From positions 62,001 to 126,000 of the forward strand of contig NZ_MTQD01000007.1 of the NCBI RefSeq assembly GCF_001974875.1: 64,000 nt of DNA, written 5' to 3'. Below are positions 38,052-47,196 of this stretch, piece by piece; position 1 is the stretch's first letter; every line of letters starts with the position of its first letter. The notes below the pieces were generated by a model. The model worked only from the letters and a program-made list of their open reading frames with translations. It made no database searches and was not told where the DNA came from. The position numbers and the translations under genes are program-made. Source of the DNA: Pseudoalteromonas sp. EB27 (GTDB lineage: Bacteria > Pseudomonadota > Gammaproteobacteria > Enterobacterales > Alteromonadaceae).

Positions 38052-39839
38052 TTAATTTTTTGTCACATCATTTGGATGTTCCACGCCAATCCATGCTTTG
38101 AATAGTGCTTTTTGCTCAGACGTTGCCTCTTTATCAGCAACTACTTTTTTAGGCTTATCAAACTCTTCTGATAATACTAATGTTAAGCTTTCAAGAGCAT
38201 CGCGACGAAGATAGTCAATAGTTACTTTATCGCCTGTTTTAAACGTTTCTAAGCTGGTTTTTAAATCTTTACCTACGTGATGTTTGTTTATAGCAACAAT
38301 TTTATCATCGGTAGTTAAACCTGCTTTCCACGCACTGCCACCACGGCGAACGTAACTTAGCGTAAGTAACTCGCCCGTGTTTTTAGCAGTAGCGTCAATA
38401 CTTGCAAGCGCTTTTGCTTTTTCAGGACGCTCAAATTTCAAGCCTACTTTAGTAAGTAAGTCGTCAAAGTTGATACTTGCAGGTGACTCTACATTGTCTT
38501 GCCACCAGCTAGAGTAATCACGCCCGGTTAAATCTTTTAAGATATTAAGTACATCTATATCTGTAAAACCAGCTGGCATTTTATGATTGTTATAAAGTGC
38601 TTTGTGTACGTCGCGATAGCTTATTTTACCTTGGCTTTTTTCTAGCAAGTCGATATCTAAAACTAATGAAAGTAATGAACCTTCTGAATAAATATTAGTG
38701 CTGTAGTTACGTGCATGATCGCCACCTTGATTAATCCATTTATCAAAGCTTGTTTCGCTTGCGCTTTGCACTTCACGGCCCGGAGTTTGTAAATGACGAT
38801 TAATAGTTTTACTCATCACTTTAAAAAATTCATCTGTTGTTTGAATGCCTGAGCGCACTAATAGATGATCTTCAAAGTAACTTGTTGAACCTTCGGCGAT
38901 CCACAGTAGTTTTGAGTAGTTCATGTTCGTGTAATCGTAAGGTACCAAACCTTGAGGGCGGTATGCTTTAACATTCCACGTATGAACAAACTCATGCGCA
39001 GCGGTGCTAATAAACGCTAGGTAATCTTCGCGGCTACCAAATCTATCGCGTGGACGTTGAATAATTGTTGAGTTTAAATGCTCTGTTGCACCACCGGCAC
39101 CCGATGTAGCATGAACCATAAACACATAACGTTCATACGGATAGCCATCCCAAATTACATTACCAGTAGCAACTAATTTTTTAAGATCGGTAAGCATTTG
39201 CTCTACATCGTAGTTACCGTAGCCCCATATAACTAAATCGTATTCACGGCCATCTACTTCAAATGTGTGAAGTTGGTTAATACCCGTTTCGATTGGAGAA
39301 TCAACAAGTACGTCGTAATCTGCTGCTTTAAATGAATTTTTCCCTTTTAAATTATCCATACCCGATACAGAGCGCCACTTTTTAGGCACGTCTAAATTAA
39401 CGGTTACTGGCTCTTGGCGAAATGATTCACTAAACATAAAAAAGCCTGACGCATCTATAAATGCATGGCTGTCGTCAATGTGACGTGAGCGCTTACCAAG
39501 CTCGTTTGCATACACTTGGTAGTCAACATTAATTTCTGTTGGCTCATTAAGATGTACACGCCACGTACTGTGATCTATTTTTTCCCACTTTAATTCTTTG
39601 CCGTCTTCATCTTTAGCTTTGAAATAACGAACACCATTGGCAAGGTTAAGCATTTCATAGCGACCGGTTCGCCATGCTGGAAGTTTTATATCAAGATGTG
39701 CTTGCGCTGTTTTTGGAAACCCTACACTTACATCGCCTAAATGGTGTTGAGGTTGTGAGATTTCTAAAGAATAATTTACATCGGCAAATACAGGTGCTGA
39801 ACACGCAGCTAAAATAGATAGGGCTAATAACTTTTTCAT
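38052..39839 (-). CDS. M61-family exported glycyl aminopeptidase with PDZ domain
   Basis: The signal peptide (1-19, ending VFA) predicts a periplasmic or secreted enzyme. The beta-rich N-terminal domain is followed by the zinc site HEFVH (282-286) with a downstream IAEGSTSYFEDH segment supplying the Glu ligand. The C-terminal part (about 470-560) is a PDZ domain with the RRGGSAWKAGLTTDDKI pattern. M61 enzymes release N-terminal Gly and Ala. The length of 595 is usual. It is single, with its own terminator. Confidence 0.93.
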   Translation of the reverse strand: MKKLLALSILAACSAPVFADVNYSLEISQPQHHLGDVSVGFPKTAQAHLDIKLPAWRTGRYEMLNLANGVRYFKAKDEDGKELKWEKIDHSTWRVHLNEPTEINVDYQVYANELGKRSRHIDDSHAFIDASGFFMFSESFRQEPVTVNLDVPKKWRSVSGMDNLKGKNSFKAADYDVLVDSPIETGINQLHTFEVDGREYDLVIWGYGNYDVEQMLTDLKKLVATGNVIWDGYPYERYVFMVHATSGAGGATEHLNSTIIQRPRDRFGSREDYLAFISTAAHEFVHTWNVKAYRPQGLVPYDYTNMNYSKLLWIAEGSTSYFEDHLLVRSGIQTTDEFFKVMSKTINRHLQTPGREVQSASETSFDKWINQGGDHARNYSTNIYSEGSLLSLVLDIDLLEKSQGKISYRDVHKALYNNHKMPAGFTDIDVLNILKDLTGRDYSSWWQDNVESPASINFDDLLTKVGLKFERPEKAKALASIDATAKNTGELLTLSYVRRGGSAWKAGLTTDDKIVAINKHHVGKDLKTSLETFKTGDKVTIDYLRRDALESLTLVLSEEFDKPKKVVADKEATSEQKALFKAWIGVEHPNDVTKN

Positions 39840-40043
39840 AGAGACTCTTAGTGGAAACTTAATTACCTATAAGACTAACAAGCCCCTATTTAAAAGTGAA
39901 TTAAATACGACAAATTGCCCTGTATACGAGTTTATACGTAGTAGCTTATTAAAATTTCTAAGTTTTTTACTAGATAACTACACATAATAAAAATTTGTTG
40001 TAAACTGAAGATAATAAAATTAATTTGATGGCGGTACGCTTAA

Positions 40044-41579
40044 GTGTCTGAAAGATCTAATCCAACAGATAAAAAACTCAAACAAGCAATTGATGCTCGT
40101 ATGGCTGTTGAGAGTGCACGCAAACATCAAGTGGATATTTTGTGTGACTTTGCAGCTAAACTTTCGCTAAGCTGCAAAGGGCTTGATATTGAGTTAGATA
40201 ATCGCCTTGCTAAATTTAGAAGTGCACTCAACAAAGGTATGAGCTTTGAAGACCTCTCTCCTCTTGTTAGTGAAACTTTGATATTACTTAAAAATCAAGA
40301 ATCGATTCAGCAAGCTCAGCAACGTGATTTATTTAACAGTGTACAAAATGCAGGTAAACAGTTACAAAAAACCAAAGGCTTACCTGATGAAACTCGCAGA
40401 GCCCTGAGAAATTTACTCGATCAAGAGATTAATAACGTTCAATCAACTCATGGTTATATTCCGCTACTTGATCAACTTATTCTCTTTTATCACGAAGCAT
40501 TACTAACTAAACAGAACCCTGAAGTTAATAATCAACGGCCTGCTAAACAGGCTCGTGCAAAAAAACTACTTGAGTTAGCTAATGAACTTATACTTGAAGA
40601 AGAAGCTACACTACAAATTAATAGTATAAAAAATAGTATTACGGAAAGTGACACTATAGATGCACTACTCGATGTCGCCATAAAGATAATTGAAGTCGTA
40701 GTAAAAAATATTAGTAATGAGCGTAAGTCTGCGCAAAGCTTTTTAGTTTCGTTAAATCAAACCCTCGAAGATTTACATAATTCTATTGTCTCTACTAGCA
40801 GGCACTCTGAATCGATGAGTGTTGAATTTGATTCGTTAAATAAAAGCATTGAACTAAAAATTAAAAATCTCAACGATCAAACGCAAAAAGCAACATCAAT
40901 TTCATCTTTAAAAGAACTCGTAGATAACGAATTAAAATCACTAAGCCAAGACTTTTTAGCAAAAGAAAAGTTAGAGCGAAAAGATAGAGAAATGCTTAGC
41001 GCTAGCTTTAGTGAAATAAATAAACGAATTGTTACTTTAGAAGACAAGTTAACAACGTATAAAAAACGCTTAAACGAACAGCGCTTTAAAAGTTTACTTG
41101 ATGGGCTTACAAAACTGCCTAACCGAGCTGCATTTGATGAACGTTACAGCCATGAAATGCACTTGTTTAATGTTCAGCCCTCTGATGTTACGCTTGCAGT
41201 TATTGATGTTGACCACTTTAAATCTATCAATGATAGATTTGGCCACACCGCTGGTGACATAACACTTCAAGTTATATCAAAAGCGTTGCAAAAGTCGGTA
41301 AGAAAGTCCGATTTTATAGCGCGTTACGGCGGTGAAGAATTTGTATTGTTAATGCCCGGTGTGTCGCTTGAAAACGCAACATTACCTCTGGATAAAGTTA
41401 GAAAGGTAATTAAAAATATACCTTTTAAATTTAGAGAAAAACAAATTGAGATCACTATTTCGGTAGGTGCTACTCAGTTTAAAAAAGGCGATACTCTTTT
41501 AAAGGCATTTGATAGAGCAGATGATGCTCTTTACGAGGCCAAAAATTCAGGACGAGATAGACTTTGTACCAGTAAATAA
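40044..41579 (+). CDS. Diguanylate cyclase with long coiled-coil N-terminus
   Basis: The start is GTG at 40044. Residues 1-340 are helical, charged and rich in coiled-coil heptads, with no membrane segment or recognised sensor. The C-terminal 170 residues form a GGDEF domain with the active variant GGEEF at 429-433, preceded by DGLTKLPNRAAFDER and AVIDVDHFKSINDRFGH. I do not see an RxxD inhibitory site at the expected position. It should make cyclic-di-GMP; the N-terminus probably controls dimerisation. It is followed by ppnN after 65 bases. Confidence 0.9.
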   Translation: MSERSNPTDKKLKQAIDARMAVESARKHQVDILCDFAAKLSLSCKGLDIELDNRLAKFRSALNKGMSFEDLSPLVSETLILLKNQESIQQAQQRDLFNSVQNAGKQLQKTKGLPDETRRALRNLLDQEINNVQSTHGYIPLLDQLILFYHEALLTKQNPEVNNQRPAKQARAKKLLELANELILEEEATLQINSIKNSITESDTIDALLDVAIKIIEVVVKNISNERKSAQSFLVSLNQTLEDLHNSIVSTSRHSESMSVEFDSLNKSIELKIKNLNDQTQKATSISSLKELVDNELKSLSQDFLAKEKLERKDREMLSASFSEINKRIVTLEDKLTTYKKRLNEQRFKSLLDGLTKLPNRAAFDERYSHEMHLFNVQPSDVTLAVIDVDHFKSINDRFGHTAGDITLQVISKALQKSVRKSDFIARYGGEEFVLLMPGVSLENATLPLDKVRKVIKNIPFKFREKQIEITISVGATQFKKGDTLLKAFDRADDALYEAKNSGRDRLCTSK

Positions 41580-41644
41580 TGTCATAGCTATTATAAATTT
41601 TATGACAAGTAGTTTTTTACGATTTAGCAGTAAGGAGAACGTCT

Positions 41645-42988
41645 ATGTTAATACAGTTAAACCCAACTGGGGTTTTAGATTTACTGTCGCAATTAGAAGT
41701 TGATTTATTAGAGCAATCTTCTGCTAGTGAGCGTTATAGGTTATTTAGAAACTGCGTATTAGCAGTACTTAATGTAGGTAGCCATACCGACGAAAGTAGC
41801 GATATATACGACAAATACAAAGATTTTGATATTCGTTTAGTAAGCCGCGAACGAGGCATTAAAATTGAGCTTGAAAACCCACCCGAAACCGCATTTGTTG
41901 ATGGCGAAATAATTACCGGAATTCACGAGCATATATTTTCTGTTATTCGCGATATTTTGTTTATTTGTCAAAAATACGAAAAAGATTTAAAAGAGCAAAA
42001 AGCCATTACTCATATGGTGTTCGATATGCTCAGAAATGCAGGTGCTTTGCGTGTTAATAGCGAGCCAAGTATGGTTGTTTGCTGGGGCGGACACTCAATA
42101 AACGAAGTTGAATATAAATACACAAAACAAGTAGGTTACGAACTAGGCTTACGTGGATTAAATATTTGTACTGGTTGTGGCCCTGGTGCCATGAAAGGGC
42201 CAATGAAAGGTGCCACTATTGGCCATGCAAAACAGCGCAATACCAATAATCGTTACTTAGGCCTAACAGAGCCAAGCATTATTGCTGCAGAGCCACCAAA
42301 CCCTATTGTTAACGAATTAGTTATTTTACCTGACATTGAAAAGCGCCTTGAAGCTTTTATAAGAACAGCTCACGCGATTATAATTTTCCCTGGTGGCGCA
42401 GGTACTGCCGAAGAATTGCTATATTTATTAGGCATATTACTGCATCCAGATAACACCAAACAATGTTTACCTGTTATTTTAACTGGCCCAAAAGAAAGTG
42501 AAGCGTACTTTAAAGAGCTGTGTGAATTCGTTGAAATGACGCTGGGTAAAGAAGTATTGGATAAGTTTGAAGTTATTATTGATAATCCGCAATTAGTAGG
42601 TCAAAAGCTAAGGTCGGCTATGGCCAATGTTCGTGATTACCGTAAAAGTGAAGGCGATGCCTACTACTTTAACTGGACATTAAAAATAGATAACGATTTT
42701 CAACAACCTTTTGCACCAACACACGAAAATATGGCAAGTCTTGATTTACATCTTGATCAACCAAAACAGTTATTAGCGGCTAATTTACGCAGAGCTTTTT
42801 CAGGTATTGTAGCTGGAAATGTAAAAGACGAAGGCGTAAAAGCCATTAAGCAAAACGGTCCATACATTTTAAGTGGCGAGCCTGCCCTTATGGAAAGTAT
42901 GGATACGTTATTACAAGCATTTGTTGATCAGGGCCGTATGAAACTCCCTGGCAGCAAATACATTCCGTGTTACAAAATAAAAGCATGA
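41645..42988 (+). CDS. ppnN: Pyrimidine/purine nucleotide 5'-monophosphate nucleosidase PpnN
   Basis: LOG-family enzyme that cleaves nucleoside monophosphates to base and ribose 5-phosphate; the E. coli protein (YgdH) is regulated by (p)ppGpp. The start has AAGGAG eight bases upstream. The LOG motifs are clear: GCGPGAMKGPMKG, and IIIFPGGAGTAEELLYLLG near 255-273. Length 447 fits. The xni gene follows 10 bases later; these two genes are also near each other in E. coli. Confidence 0.94.
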   Translation: MLIQLNPTGVLDLLSQLEVDLLEQSSASERYRLFRNCVLAVLNVGSHTDESSDIYDKYKDFDIRLVSRERGIKIELENPPETAFVDGEIITGIHEHIFSVIRDILFICQKYEKDLKEQKAITHMVFDMLRNAGALRVNSEPSMVVCWGGHSINEVEYKYTKQVGYELGLRGLNICTGCGPGAMKGPMKGATIGHAKQRNTNNRYLGLTEPSIIAAEPPNPIVNELVILPDIEKRLEAFIRTAHAIIIFPGGAGTAEELLYLLGILLHPDNTKQCLPVILTGPKESEAYFKELCEFVEMTLGKEVLDKFEVIIDNPQLVGQKLRSAMANVRDYRKSEGDAYYFNWTLKIDNDFQQPFAPTHENMASLDLHLDQPKQLLAANLRRAFSGIVAGNVKDEGVKAIKQNGPYILSGEPALMESMDTLLQAFVDQGRMKLPGSKYIPCYKIKA

Positions 42989-42998
42989 GTTTTATAGT

Positions 42999-43772
42999 TT
43001 GAAACCCCATTTACTTCTTATTGATGCGCTTAATTTAATTAGGCGCATTTACGCCGTTGACGCAAATCAAAAACATCACAGCGATGAGCAAATGATACAA
43101 ACGTGCTGTGCACGTGTAGCTCATGCGTGTAAAAAGCTTTTAGATACAAGTAATGCAACCCATGCTATTGCAGTATTTGATGGTGACAAAAGCTGGCGTT
43201 ATCATTTTTATAAAGACTACAAACACTCACGTGCGCCAATGCCTCAAGTACTAAAAGATGCCTTAGAGCACTTTAAAACCGCAATAGAAGAAACTGGTAT
43301 TGTTGTATTTGAGCCTATTAACGATGAAGCCGATGACATTATTGCAACGCTTGCGTTTAAAGCATCAAATAATCAAATAGCTAATACTGTTGTTTCTACT
43401 GATAAAGGCTTTTTACCCTATTTAGGCCCCTACATTACAGTTTATGATTACTTTAAAAAACTCTATTTAGATGAGACAAGTATAAAAGAGCGTTTTGGTG
43501 TTGAGCAAAATAAGCTCGTTGATTTTTGGGCTTTAGCTGGTGATAAAACAAATGATATTCCGGGAGTAAAAGGAATAGGTACCAAGTCTGCGCAGCAAAT
43601 AGTTAATAACTATAATTCAATTGAGCATGCTGCCGAAGATGAGTCTCTAAGCCCGAGTATTAAAGCAAAGTTAGCCGCTAATATGGATATGTACGTGATC
43701 TCAAAGCACTTGGTTAGTTTACGCACCGATATAAATTTAGGCTTTAGTTTAAAGCAGTTAAGACTTAATTAG
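42999..43772 (+). CDS. xni: Flap endonuclease Xni (ExoIX)
   Basis: FEN-family nuclease related to the 5' nuclease domain of DNA polymerase I. LLLIDALNLIRRIYA at the N-terminus, AVFDGDKSWR, NDEADDIIATL and STDKGFL carry the metal-binding acidic residues; GIGTKSAQQIV near 195 is the helix-hairpin-helix. The start codon is TTG at 42999 with a weak ribosome site; ATG alternatives are too far in. 257 residues is normal for Xni. It is probably cotranscribed with ppnN. Confidence 0.9.
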   Translation: MKPHLLLIDALNLIRRIYAVDANQKHHSDEQMIQTCCARVAHACKKLLDTSNATHAIAVFDGDKSWRYHFYKDYKHSRAPMPQVLKDALEHFKTAIEETGIVVFEPINDEADDIIATLAFKASNNQIANTVVSTDKGFLPYLGPYITVYDYFKKLYLDETSIKERFGVEQNKLVDFWALAGDKTNDIPGVKGIGTKSAQQIVNNYNSIEHAAEDESLSPSIKAKLAANMDMYVISKHLVSLRTDINLGFSLKQLRLN

Positions 43773-43844
43773 TCGCAAGTTAATAGCCTCTAAACATTAC
43801 AAAACGTATACTATTATTAGTTACCGGAGTCAGAGTAAACCATA

Positions 43845-44225
43845 TTGAAAAAATTTATCCGATATTTAATCTTAGGTTTAGGGCTATATGCACTGATAGC
43901 AACGTTGGTGATCACCTTTTATAAAGACGATCCTCAGGCTATGATCTGGCAAGACCGAGAAGCTTTTAATAAACGTTATATCGAAAAACTATCACTTGAG
44001 CAGCCTACAACACTAAATACTGTGCTTGATTATTTAGGCAGCCCTGACCTTACTTATGCCAAACGAGATGGTGAACAGGTATTTCAGATAGTTTTTTATC
44101 GTACACAGCATAAAACATCTGACGGTATAACCACTATGGATGAATGTACTGGGTTATTATTTAAAAATGGGCAGCTATTTTTATGGGGTCCTAGTGCATA
44201 TAATAAATATCAAGAACAAAATTAG
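43845..44225 (+). CDS. DUF3192-like small exported or membrane-anchored protein
   Basis: The frame starts with TTG at 43845 and encodes a single N-terminal hydrophobic segment (residues 5-26) and a 95-residue soluble domain. The phrases LDYLGSPDLTYAKRDGEQVFQIVFYRTQHK and DGITTMDECTGLLFKNGQL (each in shorter pieces) match DUF3192 proteins of Vibrio and Shewanella as I remember them. Its function is unknown. It lies 11 bases before the large unknown gene and may be cotranscribed. Confidence 0.65.
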   Translation: MKKFIRYLILGLGLYALIATLVITFYKDDPQAMIWQDREAFNKRYIEKLSLEQPTTLNTVLDYLGSPDLTYAKRDGEQVFQIVFYRTQHKTSDGITTMDECTGLLFKNGQLFLWGPSAYNKYQEQN

Positions 44226-44236
44226 GTGAAGGTTTA

Positions 44237-45925
44237 ATGGATGAAGCTGTTTCAACTACTTTAGAGCAGCTGCTTAATAATACGCAGCTCTTTTTAAGCT
44301 ATTATAACAATAAACAAAAGTGGACAGCCTTATACCCCATGGCAAGTAAGTTAGCCGAGCAATATAGAGTGCTCTATAGCAAACAGCCATTCGCATTACA
44401 AGCACGTTTAACACTTTATAATCCTAATTATTCTTATGCAACCAACTTAGTTGTTAGTCAGAGTGTAATAACCGCTGCACTTTGTAAATCTCAACACTAT
44501 AACAATGCCCTAAGCGAGCTATACATAGCAGCTTCACTTATTGAGCATTTATGTGTAGGAGCGCAATTAAACAAGCTCTGTGAGCAAACACCTTTTCAAG
44601 ACTCTGATAAAAAAACATGGCAAGTGCGTCATCAACTAGCAGCAAAAGTTATGCTATCCGGTGGCGATTCTGCCAAACCCGTTACGCAATTGTTAGCTAA
44701 ATTAAGTAAATATAAACAAGCATTAGTAAGTGCCCCTAAAATTATGCTTTACGATGGGGGCATAACACTGATTGCTTTAGCAAATATTATTAGCATGAAC
44801 ATCACTAGCAATACGGCTAATAAACATATGAGTTTATTTAAAGCACTTGCTGATTTGTACATTCGCACTCCCAACTTATTTGCACTGCAGCTAATCAAAT
44901 CACTTATAGCTCATTTTGGGCCACTGTTACCGGGAAGCCGCGTTTTTTATGCCGAGCAAACCATGATTTATTTAGCGACTGATGCGCAGCAAAAAAATAT
45001 TTTAATTAGTACCGCTAATCCAAATAAATTAGCTTGGTTTAGCGTTAAAGCAACGCTTAACGACAACCCAAAACAATGGCATTGCGCTGATAAAACTATT
45101 AACTTTAAAGTGTTCAACAGTGAACATGTAAAGTCGAAAAGTGCAGTTGACGTTGATGAAGCACAGTCTTTACTTGAACTAATAAGTAATATTAAGTCAC
45201 AGCACGAATATAGCTATAAAGGGTTAAGCCAACTAATGGCGGTTCACCCTCAGGTAGTCGCGAATTTATGTGAGGCAGTAAAACCTTACAATAAGGAGCA
45301 TCAGGCCGCTAAAGACTTAAAGCATAGCTTATCGATGGTCGGTTATTATAATGCGCCTGCGATAATTCAAAGAGTTGTTTTTGAGCAATTAGTTAATGTT
45401 ACCCCACACCCTCTGCAAGCATACGTTACTAACAGATTAAATTGTTTAGTGAAAATAATGGCCTTATTAGTCAGTAAAAATAAACACGACCAATTTGAAC
45501 ACATTACATTACCTTTATATGCTTATGCTCATTTTTTATTAACGCAATGCAGTACACAGCTTTCTCGTAAAACGCTGATTGACGACACACCAAATAAAAC
45601 ATTGAGTGCCCCTATTAGCTCATTTTTTGGAGTGGATGCAATTAATAACGAGCAACTAACGCAACAGCTTACTCATTTATTAAGTGACAACCCATGGACA
45701 ACGGCACTTTTAGAAGCAGAGCAAACACCTAAAAAACATTTAACTGACTCTCATAAACTCTGGATCACGCTTAAAATTGTTGCGCAGAGTGTTTTTAAAC
45801 CGGAACTTGCGCTTACAGCGTGGCAACTGCAAACATTAAACGAACAACTGAAAATACTAAAGTGGCAAAATCTAACTGATTTCAATCAAAAATTAGAATC
45901 GCTTGCGCTATTTAATAGTATTTAA
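44237..45925 (+). CDS. Unknown 562-residue protein, possibly HDOD-like
   Basis: I do not recognise it with confidence. It is soluble, mostly helical, with no signal peptide, membrane segment or zinc motif. The region around residues 310-385 (LLELISNIKSQ, then LMAVHPQVVANLCEAV, then HSLSMVGYYNAPAIIQRVV) has the spacing of an HDOD output domain, including an 'S..MVG' helix, but lacks the usual conserved HD residues. The first 200 residues may be another helical domain. The position between a DUF3192 gene and icd gives no clear hint. HDOD membership is inference. Confidence 0.5.
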   Translation: MDEAVSTTLEQLLNNTQLFLSYYNNKQKWTALYPMASKLAEQYRVLYSKQPFALQARLTLYNPNYSYATNLVVSQSVITAALCKSQHYNNALSELYIAASLIEHLCVGAQLNKLCEQTPFQDSDKKTWQVRHQLAAKVMLSGGDSAKPVTQLLAKLSKYKQALVSAPKIMLYDGGITLIALANIISMNITSNTANKHMSLFKALADLYIRTPNLFALQLIKSLIAHFGPLLPGSRVFYAEQTMIYLATDAQQKNILISTANPNKLAWFSVKATLNDNPKQWHCADKTINFKVFNSEHVKSKSAVDVDEAQSLLELISNIKSQHEYSYKGLSQLMAVHPQVVANLCEAVKPYNKEHQAAKDLKHSLSMVGYYNAPAIIQRVVFEQLVNVTPHPLQAYVTNRLNCLVKIMALLVSKNKHDQFEHITLPLYAYAHFLLTQCSTQLSRKTLIDDTPNKTLSAPISSFFGVDAINNEQLTQQLTHLLSDNPWTTALLEAEQTPKKHLTDSHKLWITLKIVAQSVFKPELALTAWQLQTLNEQLKILKWQNLTDFNQKLESLALFNSI

Positions 45926-46131
45926 TTTATAGAGGACTATTTAACGTTCTTATACCCATTATAACTTTGGTGTATACCCGGTATTTCCTGTATAAACTAG
46001 CAAAATGGGCGATAACTTGGTATAAATGCGCCCTTAAATTTTCAAGCACGTTCACATAAATGACCTAACAAGCTATTACTCTCTCAGGGTAATAATTTAT
46101 GTGCAAATCAAACTCTTTAAAGGAAAAGTCA

Positions 46132-47139
46132 ATGGCCAAACAAACCATCACAGTGATCAAAGGCGACGGCATCGGTCCGAGCATTATCGACTCAGCACTT
46201 GAAATATTAAAAGCCGCAGGTTGCGACTTTGATTATGAATTTGTTGATGCTGGCCTAGCTGCACTTGAAAAAACAGGTGAGTTACTTCCACAAGACACGG
46301 TTGATACAATAGCTAAAAACAAAATCACTCTTAAAGGCCCATTAACAACGCCTGTAGGTGAAGGTTTTACGTCTATTAACGTAACACTTCGTAAGCAATT
46401 TGGTTTATACGCTAACGTACGTCCTGTTAAATCATTTGTTGGTACTAAAGCTCGTTACGACGATATTGATATCATTACTATTCGTGAAAACACGCAAGGT
46501 ATGTACTCAGGTGCAGGCCAAATAGTAAGTGAAGACGGTAATGAAGCAGAAGCAAAATCAATAATTACGCGTGAAGGCGCAGAAAAAATAGTAACTTTTG
46601 CATACGAGCTAGCGGTACGTGAAGGCCGTAAAAAAGTAACAGCTGTTCATAAAGCTAACATTTTAAAATCAACATCTGGTTTGTTTTTAAAAGTTGCGCG
46701 TGAAGTAGCTGAACGTTACCCACAAATTGAATCAAACGAAATGATTGTTGATGCAACGTGTATGAAACTGGTAATGACACCTGAAGAGTTTGACGTAATT
46801 GTAACGACTAACTTATTTGGTGATATTTTATCTGACCTTTGTGCTGGTTTAGTTGGCGGTTTAGGTATGGCTCCAGGTGCTAACATTGGTGAAGACGCAG
46901 CAATTTTTGAAGCTGTACACGGTAGTGCTCCAGATATTGCTGGCAAAAACCTAGCTAACCCAACGTCTGTAATTTTAGCATCTATCCAAATGCTTGAGCA
47001 TTTAGATATGGGCGACACAGCAGAGCGTATTCGTAGTGCTGTTGCTGATGTAATAAAATCTGGCGACCGTACAACTCGCGATTTAGGCGGCAGCCACGGT
47101 ACAACTGATTTCACTCAATCAGTAATTGACCGTTTATAA
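46132..47139 (+). CDS. NAD-type isocitrate dehydrogenase
   Basis: Oxidative decarboxylation of isocitrate to 2-oxoglutarate in the TCA cycle. The start at 46132 (MAKQTITVIKGDGIGP) has AAAGGA upstream; the longer frame is unsupported. Substrate residues are in SINVTLRKQFGLYANVRP. At the site that decides coenzyme use, E. coli NADP-IDH has Lys344-Tyr345 in APKYAG; here the segment reads APDIAG, the Asp-Ile pair of NAD-dependent enzymes. The 335-residue length is also that of the short NAD class. Homoisocitrate or isopropylmalate dehydrogenase is less likely given the active-site sequence. Confidence 0.88.
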   Translation: MAKQTITVIKGDGIGPSIIDSALEILKAAGCDFDYEFVDAGLAALEKTGELLPQDTVDTIAKNKITLKGPLTTPVGEGFTSINVTLRKQFGLYANVRPVKSFVGTKARYDDIDIITIRENTQGMYSGAGQIVSEDGNEAEAKSIITREGAEKIVTFAYELAVREGRKKVTAVHKANILKSTSGLFLKVAREVAERYPQIESNEMIVDATCMKLVMTPEEFDVIVTTNLFGDILSDLCAGLVGGLGMAPGANIGEDAAIFEAVHGSAPDIAGKNLANPTSVILASIQMLEHLDMGDTAERIRSAVADVIKSGDRTTRDLGGSHGTTDFTQSVIDRL

Positions 47140-47160
47140 TTAATATTTGTTATTAATTTC

Positions 47161-47189
47161 AAAAGCCCGCTAATTTAGCGGGCTTTTTT
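47161..47189. terminator. Bidirectional terminator between icd and the M6 protease
   Basis: The stem AAAAGCCCGCTAA and its complement, one-base loop, followed by six Ts (and A-rich on the other side). It serves both convergent genes. Confidence 0.92.
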
Positions 47190-47196
47190 GTGTTTG

